46,925 nt of DNA, from the NCBI GenBank assembly GCA_946187865.1, contig CAMHST010000015.1, positions 1-46,925 on the forward strand, written 5' to 3'. This DNA is from an uncultured Bacteroidales bacterium. GTDB taxonomy: Bacteria > Bacteroidota > Bacteroidia > Bacteroidales > UBA932. How positions within the stretch are numbered: the first letter of the stretch is position 1; each line of letters begins with the position of its first letter. This document shows positions 1 through 7,488 of this stretch, in pieces. The notes below the pieces were generated by a model that did no database searches, was not told the DNA's origin, and was given only the letters and a program-made list of their open reading frames with translations. Made by a program: the position numbers and the translations under genes.

Positions 1-17
1 TTTTCTTCTGGCGTCAT
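1..17 (-). CDS. 5' end of a gene running off the left edge
   Basis: An ATG on the minus strand at 17 opens a frame reading MTPEE and then leaves the window. A Bacteroidetes -7 box lies on the same strand at 65-58, leaving a leader of roughly 35 nt, which is why this ATG is taken as a real start. Too little is visible to say what the product is. Confidence 0.5.
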
Positions 18-57
18 AGTTTCTTATAATGTTGAATTATCGGAATCTTGCAATTTA

Positions 58-65
58 CAAATTTA
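58..65 (-). promoter_or_regulatory. -7 box (TAAATTTG) for the gene leaving the left edge
   Basis: On the minus strand the sequence reads TAAATTTG, a perfect match to the Bacteroidetes TAnnTTTG -7 element. It faces the partial gene starting at 17. No clear TTTG -33 element is visible at the usual 19-21 nt. Confidence 0.55.
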
Positions 66-109
66 ACTTTTTTCGTCGGATATCCCTCAATAAAAAAAAT
101 TAAAACTGA

Positions 110-316
110 TCACACCATCAACCTGATCAGCCGACCATCCCGGACGAACATCTCGGGGTAGCGGAACACGACCGCCCAGATTTGCGAAGTGTTCACCGGC
201 TGGCCGTCTTTACGGCGATGCAGCCGACGCAGGTTAATCTGCTCGGCCAGCGTTTCAGCGGTCATTCCGTGGCCCTCCGTGGAGAGCAGCCAGACCATTG
301 CCTCTTCAACTTTCAT
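110..316 (-). CDS. Small HARE-HTH-like (winged helix) protein
   Basis: A 68-residue protein. The pattern (MKVEEAMVWLLS, then TAETLAEQIN, then a basic LRRLHRRKDG turn, NTSQIWAVVFRYPEMF and VRDGRLIRL) resembles a HARE-HTH winged-helix domain (HB1, ASXL, restriction-endonuclease HTH), a family thought to read DNA or its modification state. Nothing else is fused to it, so it would be a free-standing domain. A TAAATTTG -7 box at 344-337 gives a leader of about 15 nt and supports this start. It is monocistronic and divergent from the VWA gene. The assignment rests on pattern recognition only. Confidence 0.65.
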   Translation of the reverse strand: MKVEEAMVWLLSTEGHGMTAETLAEQINLRRLHRRKDGQPVNTSQIWAVVFRYPEMFVRDGRLIRLMV

Positions 317-336
317 CTGATTCTGGATTTACATGC

Positions 337-344
337 CAAATTTA
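337..344 (-). promoter_or_regulatory. -7 box (TAAATTTG) for the HARE-HTH-like gene
   Basis: TAAATTTG on the minus strand, 20 nt upstream of the ATG at 316. It matches TAnnTTTG exactly. No -33 TTTG is seen at ideal spacing; the nearest is at 372-369, which is a few nucleotides too far. Confidence 0.55.
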
Positions 345-435
345 CAACATCGTTTTGTCAATCCCAGACAAAAGCCCAAAATATTTGCAGCACATGAAAG
401 GCTTTCATGCATTTCGTCTCCCGGGCGGAAGGGCT

Positions 436-443
436 TACCTTTG
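436..443 (+). promoter_or_regulatory. -7 box (TACCTTTG) for the VWA gene
   Basis: TACCTTTG at 436-443 fits TAnnTTTG, and a TTTC at 412-415 lies exactly 20 nt upstream as a near-match to the -33 TTTG. Transcription should start near 449, which excludes the longer reading frame beginning at 333. Confidence 0.6.
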
Positions 444-470
444 TTCCCGGAAACCAACACACACGTAGCC

Positions 471-1100
471 ATGAACATCTACAACGTAATCATCCTTGAC
501 GAAAGCGGCAGCATGACCGCCATCTATGACCAGGCCCTCAGCGGCATCAACGAAGTCCTTTCCGGCATCCGCAAGAATCAGGAAGAATTCCCGGACCAGC
601 AGCACTATGTCTCCATCGTCACCTTCGAGGGCAACGGCATCGCTGGCATCAAGACACGCCGGGACCGCCTGCCCATCGGGAAAGTGGGAGACTTCACGCA
701 GAAGGACTACCGCCCCGGCGGCTGCACGCCCCTGTACGATGCCATGGGAAAGACCTTGAACGAGCTTGAAGGACAGATTTCGGCCGACGACCGAGTAATG
801 GCCACCATCATCACGGACGGCTATGAGAACGCATCGGAGGAATACTCCGGCAAGGCGGTGAAAGCCCTCATCTCACGCCTGCGGGAAAAAGGCTGGACCT
901 TTGCCTACATCGGCGCGAATCAGGATGCCGTGGAAGTGGCCAGGGACCTAAATATAGACAACGCCCTTAACTTTGATGCCACGGCCGAAGGCGTATGCAA
1001 GATGTCGGTCCGCTTCCGCAAAGCCGGGAGGAAGTTCGCGGCCATGAGTGCGTGCCTGGAAGAGCCGATGGCCATGAAAGACCTCTTCGAAGGGGACTAG
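471..1100 (+). CDS. Von Willebrand factor type A domain protein
   Basis: A 209-residue protein that is essentially one vWA domain without signal peptide or membrane segment, so probably cytoplasmic. It begins MNIYNVIILDESGSM; the MIDAS metal site is visible as DESGS near residue 10, the Thr of GGCTPLYDA near residue 85, and the Asp of IITDGYENAS near residue 107. The family (TerY-like and related) binds partners through a divalent metal; no partner AAA+ ATPase is next to it. The frame is open from 333, but the -7 box at 436-443 favours the ATG at 471. It converges with the next gene with only 4 bp between stop codons. Confidence 0.85.
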   Translation: MNIYNVIILDESGSMTAIYDQALSGINEVLSGIRKNQEEFPDQQHYVSIVTFEGNGIAGIKTRRDRLPIGKVGDFTQKDYRPGGCTPLYDAMGKTLNELEGQISADDRVMATIITDGYENASEEYSGKAVKALISRLREKGWTFAYIGANQDAVEVARDLNIDNALNFDATAEGVCKMSVRFRKAGRKFAAMSACLEEPMAMKDLFEGD

Positions 1101-1104
1101 GCCC

Positions 1105-1905
1105 TTAATACTCCCAGATTACCAGGTCCCGGTCCAACGGGACCTTTTTCAACTCCCCCGCCCCACCGCTGAGGTAATAGAACCGGGCGATGCGGTCGCT
1201 CACCACATTACGGAAAGCCGTCTTGATACGGGAAGCGTTTACGTTAAGGGCATTGCCGAAAGGGTCTGCCAGAAGGTCGATGCTCTTTTCTATCTCTGCC
1301 GGGTCGTCCCGTCCGGTAATGCCGCTGTACAGATGCAGCAGTTCGTCTTTGTGGTCGGCGATATCCTTGTAGCGCAGGCCCTCCGGGTGACGGAGATACA
1401 GGAAATACAGGGCCTTGGAGATGTTGGGCATCTTTACCTCGGCCCCGTCATAGTCCGCCAGGATGATTTTTCCGCTTCGGCCTATACGGAGCGGACTCAG
1501 TTTAACCGTGTAGCCCAGAAGTATCTCCAGTTCCTCGATGCTCACCCCGTACTTTTCCTGCAGGCGGCGGATTTCGGAAAGGATTTCCTCTGTCCGGGGA
1601 TCCAAAGCCTCGGTATCCGGTTCGGCCGCAGGAGCCTCCACCGCGCTTTGGCGGCTGACAAGGATGCGCTTCCTGAGCAGAGGCTTGTGTTCCCGCCGCT
1701 GCATAGGAATTGCGGCAGATTCGCGATCCGCTTCAAAACTGGCCTCCGGCATCATATTGTACATGGCCGACGGCTCGTGTAGGGCGCCGTCCAGAATAGG
1801 CGGCTCCGCCAAGTACGTTTCCCCGAAGGCCATACCCGGGAAGAGATAGGCCAGGATTTCAGGAGTGAGCTCCCTGAGGAAGCGGTTTAAATTGCGCTGA
1901 TTCAT
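1105..1905 (-). CDS. Conserved Bacteroidales protein of unknown function
   Basis: A 266-residue soluble protein. The N-terminal 90 residues are polar and low in conservation features (RREHKPLLRKR, Ala/Pro/Glu-rich). A helical stretch EEILSEIRRLQEKYGVSIEELEILLGY follows, then a C-terminal part with KALYFLYLRHPEGLRYKDIADHKDELLHLY and ending LDRDLVIWEY. I recall proteins with this C-terminal pattern as common in Bacteroidales genomes but without a known function, and none is assigned here. The frame extends upstream to 2121, but the -7 box at 2079-2072 lies inside that extension, and the first in-frame ATG after it is at 1905. The leader would then be about 160 nt long. Confidence 0.75.
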   Translation of the reverse strand: MNQRNLNRFLRELTPEILAYLFPGMAFGETYLAEPPILDGALHEPSAMYNMMPEASFEADRESAAIPMQRREHKPLLRKRILVSRQSAVEAPAAEPDTEALDPRTEEILSEIRRLQEKYGVSIEELEILLGYTVKLSPLRIGRSGKIILADYDGAEVKMPNISKALYFLYLRHPEGLRYKDIADHKDELLHLYSGITGRDDPAEIEKSIDLLADPFGNALNVNASRIKTAFRNVVSDRIARFYYLSGGAGELKKVPLDRDLVIWEY

Positions 1906-2071
1906 AGTCCCCTGTCGTTGATTTAAGCATAAAATGCCGGTAACTTCGCGATTAACCTTGCTGGAACCTTCTTGTTGAACTATTCGAAAATTCCGGATAG
2001 TTGCTTCTCGGTTAAAAATGCCATGGTAATAATTTAACTCCCTTAAAGTTAATAAAATAATTGCATTTAAC

Positions 2072-2079
2072 CAAAGATA
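2072..2079 (-). promoter_or_regulatory. -7 box (TATCTTTG) for the unknown Bacteroidales gene
   Basis: TATCTTTG on the minus strand. It matches TAnnTTTG and would start transcription near 2066, about 160 nt before the chosen ATG at 1905. Confidence 0.5.
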
Positions 2080-2147
2080 AGGGAATACTAATATACAATT
2101 ATTTCCCGAATTGCCTGCCATTTGTGAGTCTATTCACCGAAAAACGT

Positions 2148-2155
2148 TATTTTTG
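2148..2155 (+). promoter_or_regulatory. -7 box (TATTTTTG) directly before a start codon
   Basis: TATTTTTG ends only 7 nt before the ATG at 2163. A TTTG at 2121-2124 could be the -33 element, although the 23-nt spacer is slightly long. Transcription would start at about 2160-2162, so the transcript would be leaderless or nearly so. Confidence 0.6.
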
Positions 2156-2162
2156 TAGAGTT

Positions 2163-2528
2163 ATGGGTAAGATTCTCAGTATTTTGACTATTGCGCTGGC
2201 ACTGCTTGCCGGTGCGCACAAGATTTCCAGCGTGGAGACCAGCGGCAGCTGGGTGTATCTGTATGACGATTCCGGCCATCGGTACAAGACGCTCAGCGTC
2301 AGTAACGTAGGCATTGTAAAGGGCTTCAGCTCCGACTTTTTCGTGTCACAGAACGGTAGCTGGATTTATCTGTACGACAGCGAAGGGCAGCGGTACAAGA
2401 CGCTGAGCGCATCGTCTGTCGGCGAGGTCACCGGTGTTTCCGGGGAGACCTTCACTTCCCGGAATGGGGCATGGATTTACACCTGGGACCGCGATGGGAA
2501 GAAGGTGAACACCAGGGCGGCGAGGTAG
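2163..2528 (+). CDS. Small exported protein with three WxYLYD repeats
   Basis: A 121-residue protein. Residues 1-19 (MGKILSILTIALALLAGAH) form a likely signal peptide. The rest is three copies of one motif about 37 residues apart: GSWVYLYDDSGHRYKTLS, GSWIYLYDSEGQRYKTLS and a diverged GAWIYTWDRDGKKVNT, separated by a linker with G.V.G.S..FF/TF and Q/RNG. This suggests three small beta units, perhaps blades or hairpins, in the periplasm or on the surface. I do not recognise a named family. The ATG is the only Met in the region and lies directly behind the -7 box at 2148-2155. Confidence 0.75.
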   Translation: MGKILSILTIALALLAGAHKISSVETSGSWVYLYDDSGHRYKTLSVSNVGIVKGFSSDFFVSQNGSWIYLYDSEGQRYKTLSASSVGEVTGVSGETFTSRNGAWIYTWDRDGKKVNTRAAR

Positions 2529-2639
2529 CTATGTTTTGTCAAATGGCATGATGTGGACGAAGTAGTAGGGTACAATTGTTTCTTCGGCATATCTTACGCG
2601 GATATATTTTTTTAAGGATGGTTAACGAGGAATAAGAAA

Positions 2640-2645
2640 AGGAGG
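2640..2645 (+). promoter_or_regulatory. Strong Shine-Dalgarno AGGAGG
   Basis: AGGAGG ends 3 nt before the ATG at 2649. Such a sequence is unusual here: almost no other gene in the window has a recognisable Shine-Dalgarno, as expected for Bacteroidota. The spacing is shorter than the usual optimum. Confidence 0.6.
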
Positions 2646-2648
2646 AAA

Positions 2649-3056
2649 ATGAGAACGTATAAAGACATCGAGCGTCCGGACTTTACGCCGGAATTCATCA
2701 CTCAGCTTAAGGCCGATGAGGTTTTCGTGTTCGGCAGCAACCTCGCCGGTATGCATGGCGGCGGGGCGGCATACGTGGCATTTAAGAAGTTCGGCGCCAT
2801 AATGGGTTGTGGAGTCGGCCTTCAGGGACAAAGCTATGCCATTCCCACCATGCAGGGCGGCGTGGAAACCATCAAACCGTATGTGGATGAATTCATCACT
2901 TTTGTAGCGGATCATCCCGAATTATTCTTTTACGTCACCCGCATCGGCTGCGGCATCGCCGGATTCCGTGACAAAGAAATAGCGCCCCTGTTCGCTAAGG
3001 CGATTGGACTGGAAAATGTGTGTTTGCCGGAGACTTTTGTGAAAGTTCTGGAATAG
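2649..3056 (+). CDS. A1S_2505-like phage-type protein
   Basis: A 135-residue soluble protein. The stretch VFVFGSNLAGMHGGGAAYVAF near residue 26, the SYAIPTMQ segment, and YVTRIGCGIAGF near residue 98 match what I remember of the family annotated as A1S_2505 phage non-structural protein, found in phages and in scattered bacterial chromosomes. Its biochemical function is not known to me; the FGSN and GCGIAG loops suggest a nucleotide- or ADP-ribose-binding macro-like fold, which is inference. The start is fixed by an AGGAGG directly upstream. The atypical ribosome binding site and phage-type family hint at horizontal acquisition. Confidence 0.7.
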   Translation: MRTYKDIERPDFTPEFITQLKADEVFVFGSNLAGMHGGGAAYVAFKKFGAIMGCGVGLQGQSYAIPTMQGGVETIKPYVDEFITFVADHPELFFYVTRIGCGIAGFRDKEIAPLFAKAIGLENVCLPETFVKVLE

Positions 3057-3089
3057 TTGCACCCTTCAACAGTATAAAAACTACGGACT

Positions 3090-3584
3090 ATGACAGATTT
3101 TGCAGCGATAGATTTTGAGACGGCCAACGAGCAGCCGTGCAGCGTGTGCAGCGTGGGCGTGGTGATTGTGCGCGGCGGGGAGGTAGCGGACTCGTTCTAT
3201 AGCCTCATCCACCCCGAGCCGGAATACTATCAGTGGTTCTGCCAGCGGGTGCACGGGCTGTCGGCCCGGGATACGGAAGATGCGCCGGTGTTTCCGGAGG
3301 TTTGGGCCAAGATTGCGCCCAAGATCGAAGGCCTTCCGCTGGTGGCGCATAATGCTAGGTTCGACGAAGGCTGCCTTAAGGCGGTGCACAAGGTGTATCA
3401 GATGGATTATCCGGATTATGTGTTTTACGATACGCTGGCGGCGTCCAGGCAGCATTACGGGCACCGGCTCCCGAATCACCAGCTCCAGACGGTGGCCGCA
3501 GCCTGCGGGTATAACCTGACGCAGCATCACCATGCCCTGGCCGATGCCGAGGCATGCGCAGCCATAGCGGTGAAACTGCTGTAA
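3090..3584 (+). CDS. DnaQ-like DEDDh 3'-5' exonuclease
   Basis: A 164-residue single-domain exonuclease of the DnaQ/epsilon superfamily. All the DEDDh residues are visible: D8 and E10 in AAIDFETAN (ExoI), the HNARFD segment near residue 88 (ExoII), and the H and D of HHALADAEA near residue 150 (ExoIII). It should hydrolyse single-stranded DNA or RNA from the 3' end with two metal ions. It lacks BRCT or polymerase domains. Its role may be proofreading, repair or RNA processing. It lies 33 bp after the A1S_2505-like gene on the same strand and may be co-transcribed with it. Confidence 0.88.
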   Translation: MTDFAAIDFETANEQPCSVCSVGVVIVRGGEVADSFYSLIHPEPEYYQWFCQRVHGLSARDTEDAPVFPEVWAKIAPKIEGLPLVAHNARFDEGCLKAVHKVYQMDYPDYVFYDTLAASRQHYGHRLPNHQLQTVAAACGYNLTQHHHALADAEACAAIAVKLL

Positions 3585-3633
3585 GTGGGGAAGAGCTCAT
3601 CTCCTGAACTCATGCGGGAAAGATCACGAGCAT

Positions 3634-4533
3634 CTATCCCGTGGAAGGCCTTCTGTTCCTAACCCGGACGGTCTGAATCAGCACTGAAACAATGATCAGT
3701 GATATGCCCAGCCAGAAAGACCAGTTCACCTCCTGAAGTTCTCCGAACAGAACGGCGGCGAAGGCAATGCTGTACACAGGCTCCAGATTATAGGCCAGAT
3801 TCACGGTAAACGCCGACAGGCGGCGCAGCGCATGCAGTTGAAGCAGGAATGGCAGGATGGTAAAGACCGAGCCCAGGAGAATCAGCCAGAGGATATCGGC
3901 CTTGCCTGGAATGATCGTCTCCTGAGGCTGGAGCTTGATGAAAGCAGGGATGAAGATTGTCAGGAAAAGGAATCCGCCCACAAGCTCGTAAAGCAGCATG
4001 GTGGCGCTGTCTTCCCCCGTTTTTTCGGCAGTCCGGATGTGCAGCAGCGAGAAAACGGCATAGGCGAAAGCGCAAAGCAGGCCGAGGGCGATGCCCAGAC
4101 GGTAGCGGACATCCAGGCTGAAGATCAGGAGGACGCCGACGATGGAGATGAAACTGATAACGAATTCCTTCCAGGAGGCTTCCTTCCGGTTGAAGAAAAT
4201 GTTCAGCAAGGCCGTGAAGAAACTGGTTGTCGCAATGCAGGCGACGCCCACAGACACGTTCGAAGACTGGATACTGGCATAGAAAGCCACCCAGTGCATG
4301 GCCAGGATAAAACCGCAGCCGCAAATCCTGTACAGATTCCTTCCCTTGGGGACATGCAATCTCCTCAGAAACAGCATCACAAGTGTGAGCGTAATCACGC
4401 TGACAGCCATCCTGTACCACACCAGCGGCAGGCCGCCAAGGGAAATCAGCCGGCCGAAAATCCCCGTCCATCCGGCAAGGAATACCGCCAGGTGAAGGAG
4501 AATGAGCGTTTTTGTATTGTTGCTTCTTTCCAT
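3634..4533 (-). CDS. EamA-family (DMT) transporter, second of a pair
   Basis: A 299-residue polytopic membrane protein with about ten hydrophobic segments in two EamA repeats; the second begins near LGIALGLLCAFAYAVFSLL. Drug/metabolite transporters of this type usually export amino acids, metabolites or nucleotide precursors; the substrate cannot be read from sequence. The ATG at 4533 comes 10 nt after the stop of a second EamA transporter, so the two are an operon. The pair may be a gene duplication that has diverged strongly, or a functional pair. Confidence 0.88.
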   Translation of the reverse strand: MERSNNTKTLILLHLAVFLAGWTGIFGRLISLGGLPLVWYRMAVSVITLTLVMLFLRRLHVPKGRNLYRICGCGFILAMHWVAFYASIQSSNVSVGVACIATTSFFTALLNIFFNRKEASWKEFVISFISIVGVLLIFSLDVRYRLGIALGLLCAFAYAVFSLLHIRTAEKTGEDSATMLLYELVGGFLFLTIFIPAFIKLQPQETIIPGKADILWLILLGSVFTILPFLLQLHALRRLSAFTVNLAYNLEPVYSIAFAAVLFGELQEVNWSFWLGISLIIVSVLIQTVRVRNRRPSTG

Positions 4534-4543
4534 ACTTGCGCAA

Positions 4544-5446
4544 TCAGGATCTCTTCGCGGGCCTTAGTATCATAAAGAGCACTGCCGCAACGCAGATCAA
4601 GATTCCCACCGCCATTTTCAGGGTAAGCGGCTCTCCGAACAGGACCGTCCCTATCAGGATGGCGGTCAAGGGCTCAAAGACTCCCAGCACAGAGGTTTTG
4701 GTGGGGCCGATATAGCGGGAAGAAATGGCCAGCGTGAGCAGGGAGATCATGGTGGGCACAACGGCAAGTCCCAGCAGATTTCCCCAATCGGCAGCGGAGT
4801 CGATACCTTCCACCATACTTCCGCCCTGACAGAGCCGGATAACGGCAAACAGGGCCGTTCCCGTGACAAGGGCATACAGCGTGAGCGTGTGCTCGGAGAC
4901 ATGCTTGATGCGTTTGCTCCGGTTCACAATGACCAGATAGAAGGCGTAGCTGAGGGCCGACAAAACTGCCAGGATAATCCCCGGAAGACGGATCTGGGCC
5001 CCGGCCGAAGGCTGGGACAGCAGGACGATTCCGCCGAAAGTGGCCAAGATGGACAGCCACGTCTGCCAGCTGGGATAAAAGCGAAGCAGGACCATGATAA
5101 GGGCGACGAGCACCGGATACAGATACACCAGCGTCGTGGCCAGCCCCGAAGGGATGAACGCGTAGGAACTGAAAAGGAAAAGGCTGCTGAAGGAAAACAG
5201 GATGCCCAGGACAAGCAGAAGCCCCAACTCGCGCTTCCCCGCCCGGAAAGATTCTTTCCTGAAAAGCATCCAGAGGGCAAGGATACAGGCCGACAAACCA
5301 TAGCGGAAAAACAGCATCACCATGACGGGAACGCCGCTTTCCATCAGCGGTTTTGCAAAGAGCGGGTTTGTTCCATAGGAGACGCCGGCAACGATACCCG
5401 CTGCGTAACCGATATAACGCCGTTTGTCTACATGCATTTTGGCCAT
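4544..5446 (-). CDS. EamA-family (DMT) transporter, first of a pair
   Basis: A 300-residue membrane protein with ten predicted helices in two EamA repeats. It starts MAKMHVDKRRYIGYAAGIVAGVSYGTNPLFAKPLMESG, the usual first helix of the family, and ends in a basic tail (RPAKRS). The frame is open from a GTG at 5479, but this lies inside the -7 box at 5476-5469, so translation must begin at ATG 5446 or ATG 5437. It is the promoter-proximal gene of the two-transporter operon. Substrate unknown. Confidence 0.87.
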   Translation of the reverse strand: MAKMHVDKRRYIGYAAGIVAGVSYGTNPLFAKPLMESGVPVMVMLFFRYGLSACILALWMLFRKESFRAGKRELGLLLVLGILFSFSSLFLFSSYAFIPSGLATTLVYLYPVLVALIMVLLRFYPSWQTWLSILATFGGIVLLSQPSAGAQIRLPGIILAVLSALSYAFYLVIVNRSKRIKHVSEHTLTLYALVTGTALFAVIRLCQGGSMVEGIDSAADWGNLLGLAVVPTMISLLTLAISSRYIGPTKTSVLGVFEPLTAILIGTVLFGEPLTLKMAVGILICVAAVLFMILRPAKRS

Positions 5447-5468
5447 CACACTCACAATGAAAAGGGCG

Positions 5469-5476
5469 CAAAGATA
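5469..5476 (-). promoter_or_regulatory. -7 box (TATCTTTG) for the EamA pair
   Basis: TATCTTTG on the minus strand, a perfect TAnnTTTG. The transcript should begin near 5462, about 16 nt before the ATG at 5446. Confidence 0.6.
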
Positions 5477-5479
5477 CAC

Positions 5480-5738
5480 ATTTTTTGTTACCTACTGTTG
5501 TAGAAAAAGAAAAATACTTATATTCTCGGGATAAATAAAATTTAGTGATGATCCCCAAACACCTGACTCTGGCAACGACAGCCTCCTCTCCGGAAACACC
5601 CTGGACGCCTTCCTGAGCGGGATGGGATTCTTTCAATCCTGACGCCTCTTTTGCAGTCCGGGGGCACTTGCTCCCGGGCTTGAACCAAAAATAAAATAAA
5701 ATGGTCTGCCTGCGAAAGGACGGGACCGGGGTTTTTCG
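5480..5738. other. Intergenic region with an orphan open fragment and a hairpin
   Basis: About 260 bp without a clear gene between divergent promoters. An open stretch on the plus strand (5535-5642) ends DAFLSGMGFFQS followed by TGA; it reads like the C-terminus of a protein but has no start codon, so it may be a gene remnant. Further on, CCGGG...CCCGG (about 5658-5677) can form a short hairpin without a T-run. Confidence 0.35.
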
Positions 5739-5746
5739 TAATTTTG
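5739..5746 (+). promoter_or_regulatory. -7 box (TAATTTTG) of the glycan operon
   Basis: TAATTTTG, a TAnnTTTG match 16 nt before the ATG at 5763. It is the only good promoter seen upstream of the five genes ending at 15519 and is therefore the likely operon promoter. No clear -33 TTTG is present, which may indicate dependence on an activator or an ECF sigma factor. Confidence 0.55.
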
Positions 5747-5762
5747 TTAGAACGATAACCAC

Positions 5763-7478
5763 ATGTTTATGACGAAGACGAAAACCCTCCTCCCCATCCT
5801 TTCCGCCGCCATGCTTGCCGTGTGCTGCGCGGGCCCCAAAGACATCGAACTGGGCCCCTACACCGTATCGGTGATCCAGGACCATGTCTATCACATCCAG
5901 GACTACAACTCCGCCAATCCCGCCGGAGAAGCTTTTGACGAACAGGGGAACAAGACCCACTTCAACAACTGCTCGGACATCTACCTCGTCGTGGGCGAAA
6001 AAGAGGCGCTGGTCATAGACCTCTCCAACCCCATTAACTGGGCTGACAACGCCGACCAGTCCCTCCGCACCCTCATCCGGGAGCGGGTGGCAGACAAGCC
6101 CGTCACAGTTACCTTCACCCACAGCCACGGAGACCATACCGGCATGCTGCCCGCCCTGCTGGAGATGCCTCAGGCCCGTTTCGCCCTAACCCAGGCAGAC
6201 TTCGGCCGATATCTGGACCGCATCCCCGAAGAGCGCCGCTCCTTTATCCGCGAGGGTCACGTGTTCGACCTGGGCGGCCTTAGCGTGGAAGCCATCGCCA
6301 CACCCGGCCACACCCCCGGCTCCATGGCCTTCTACCTGAAGGGCCACGACCTTCTGTTCACGGGCGACAGCTTCGGCTCCGGCCACGGTGTCTGGATTTT
6401 CAACGAGGACGGATTCTACAGCTATGTCTCCGCGGTTCCTCACCTAATCAGTTACTTGGAAGATCCGGCCAACGGGGTTAACCTGGACAAACTGCAGATC
6501 TTCGGCGGCCACTACTGGCAGAAAGACTGGCTGGACACGCCTAAGGGCAAGGGATTGGGCATGGATTACCTGAGGGACATGCAGGCGCTGCTGGACCAGA
6601 TGGAAAACGGCACCGCCCGCACCGAGCCCTCCGGACTGGAGCATCCCGTGCTGGACACTTATTTCCGCAACGGCAGCGCCATCGTGGTCTGGAATGCCGC
6701 CCAGGCCGAAAAATACCGCAAGAACTACGCGGAGAAATGGGTGCTGCGGGACCAGGACGTGGTGTTCCGCCAGATAGACGAACACACCTGGGAAGGCAAC
6801 GGCCACCTGGTGTACAACGAGTCCATTTACGTGGTGGAAGGAAATGACAAGGCGCTGGTGATCGACGCCGGCACGCAGGTGCGCAACCTGGACAAACTGG
6901 TGGCCGCCCTCACCGACAAGCCGGTCATGATGGCCGTCACCCACGGCCATGGAGACCACGTTGGCGGCGTGCGCTGCTTCCCCGAGTTCTGGATGCACGA
7001 GGCCGACACCGCCATCGCCCGCGGCAGCCTGAAGGATTACTCCGGCAAGGTCCACTACCTCTCCGACGGGGATGTGATCGACCTGGGCGGCCGGCAGATC
7101 GAGGTGCTCCACACCCCCGGCCACACCCCCGGTTCCATCACCTTCTTCGACAAGGAGCGCCACTACGGCTTCAGCGGAGACGCCTTCGGCTCCACCAACC
7201 TGCTGCTGTTCTCCGGCCCCTTCAGCACCCTGGTGAAAACCTGCACCCGGGCGGCGGAGTACATGCAGAAAAACGGAATCGACAAACTCTATCCGGGCCA
7301 CTACCACGGCGACAACCCCGAAACCCTTCAGCGCGTGCTGGACGAGCGCAAAATGGCCCTGGAAGTGCTTTCCGGCAAGCGCAAAGGCCAGGTGAACGAG
7401 GGCAATCCCCAGCTGAACCGCTTTGTATATGACTACGGCGTATATATCCGCTACAAAGACCCTGACGCACTAAAATAA
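5763..7478 (+). CDS. Lipoprotein with two complete metallo-beta-lactamase domains
   Basis: A 571-residue protein. Residues 1-21 form a lipoprotein signal ending AVCCA, so it should be anchored in the envelope. Two metallo-beta-lactamase domains follow. Each keeps the full dinuclear metal site: HSHGDH (H120, H122, D124, H125), TPGHTPG, GDSFG and FGGHYW in the first; HGHGDH (H394, H396, D398, H399), TPGHTPG, GDAFG and PGHYHG in the second. Both are therefore probably active hydrolases, for example on lactones, esters or thioesters. It is the first gene of the glycan operon, 10 bp before the GH43 fusion, suggesting a role in handling a product of glycan breakdown. ATG at 5769 is an alternative start. 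Confidence 0.87.
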   Translation: MFMTKTKTLLPILSAAMLAVCCAGPKDIELGPYTVSVIQDHVYHIQDYNSANPAGEAFDEQGNKTHFNNCSDIYLVVGEKEALVIDLSNPINWADNADQSLRTLIRERVADKPVTVTFTHSHGDHTGMLPALLEMPQARFALTQADFGRYLDRIPEERRSFIREGHVFDLGGLSVEAIATPGHTPGSMAFYLKGHDLLFTGDSFGSGHGVWIFNEDGFYSYVSAVPHLISYLEDPANGVNLDKLQIFGGHYWQKDWLDTPKGKGLGMDYLRDMQALLDQMENGTARTEPSGLEHPVLDTYFRNGSAIVVWNAAQAEKYRKNYAEKWVLRDQDVVFRQIDEHTWEGNGHLVYNESIYVVEGNDKALVIDAGTQVRNLDKLVAALTDKPVMMAVTHGHGDHVGGVRCFPEFWMHEADTAIARGSLKDYSGKVHYLSDGDVIDLGGRQIEVLHTPGHTPGSITFFDKERHYGFSGDAFGSTNLLLFSGPFSTLVKTCTRAAEYMQKNGIDKLYPGHYHGDNPETLQRVLDERKMALEVLSGKRKGQVNEGNPQLNRFVYDYGVYIRYKDPDALK

Positions 7479-7488
7479 ACCTTATAAC

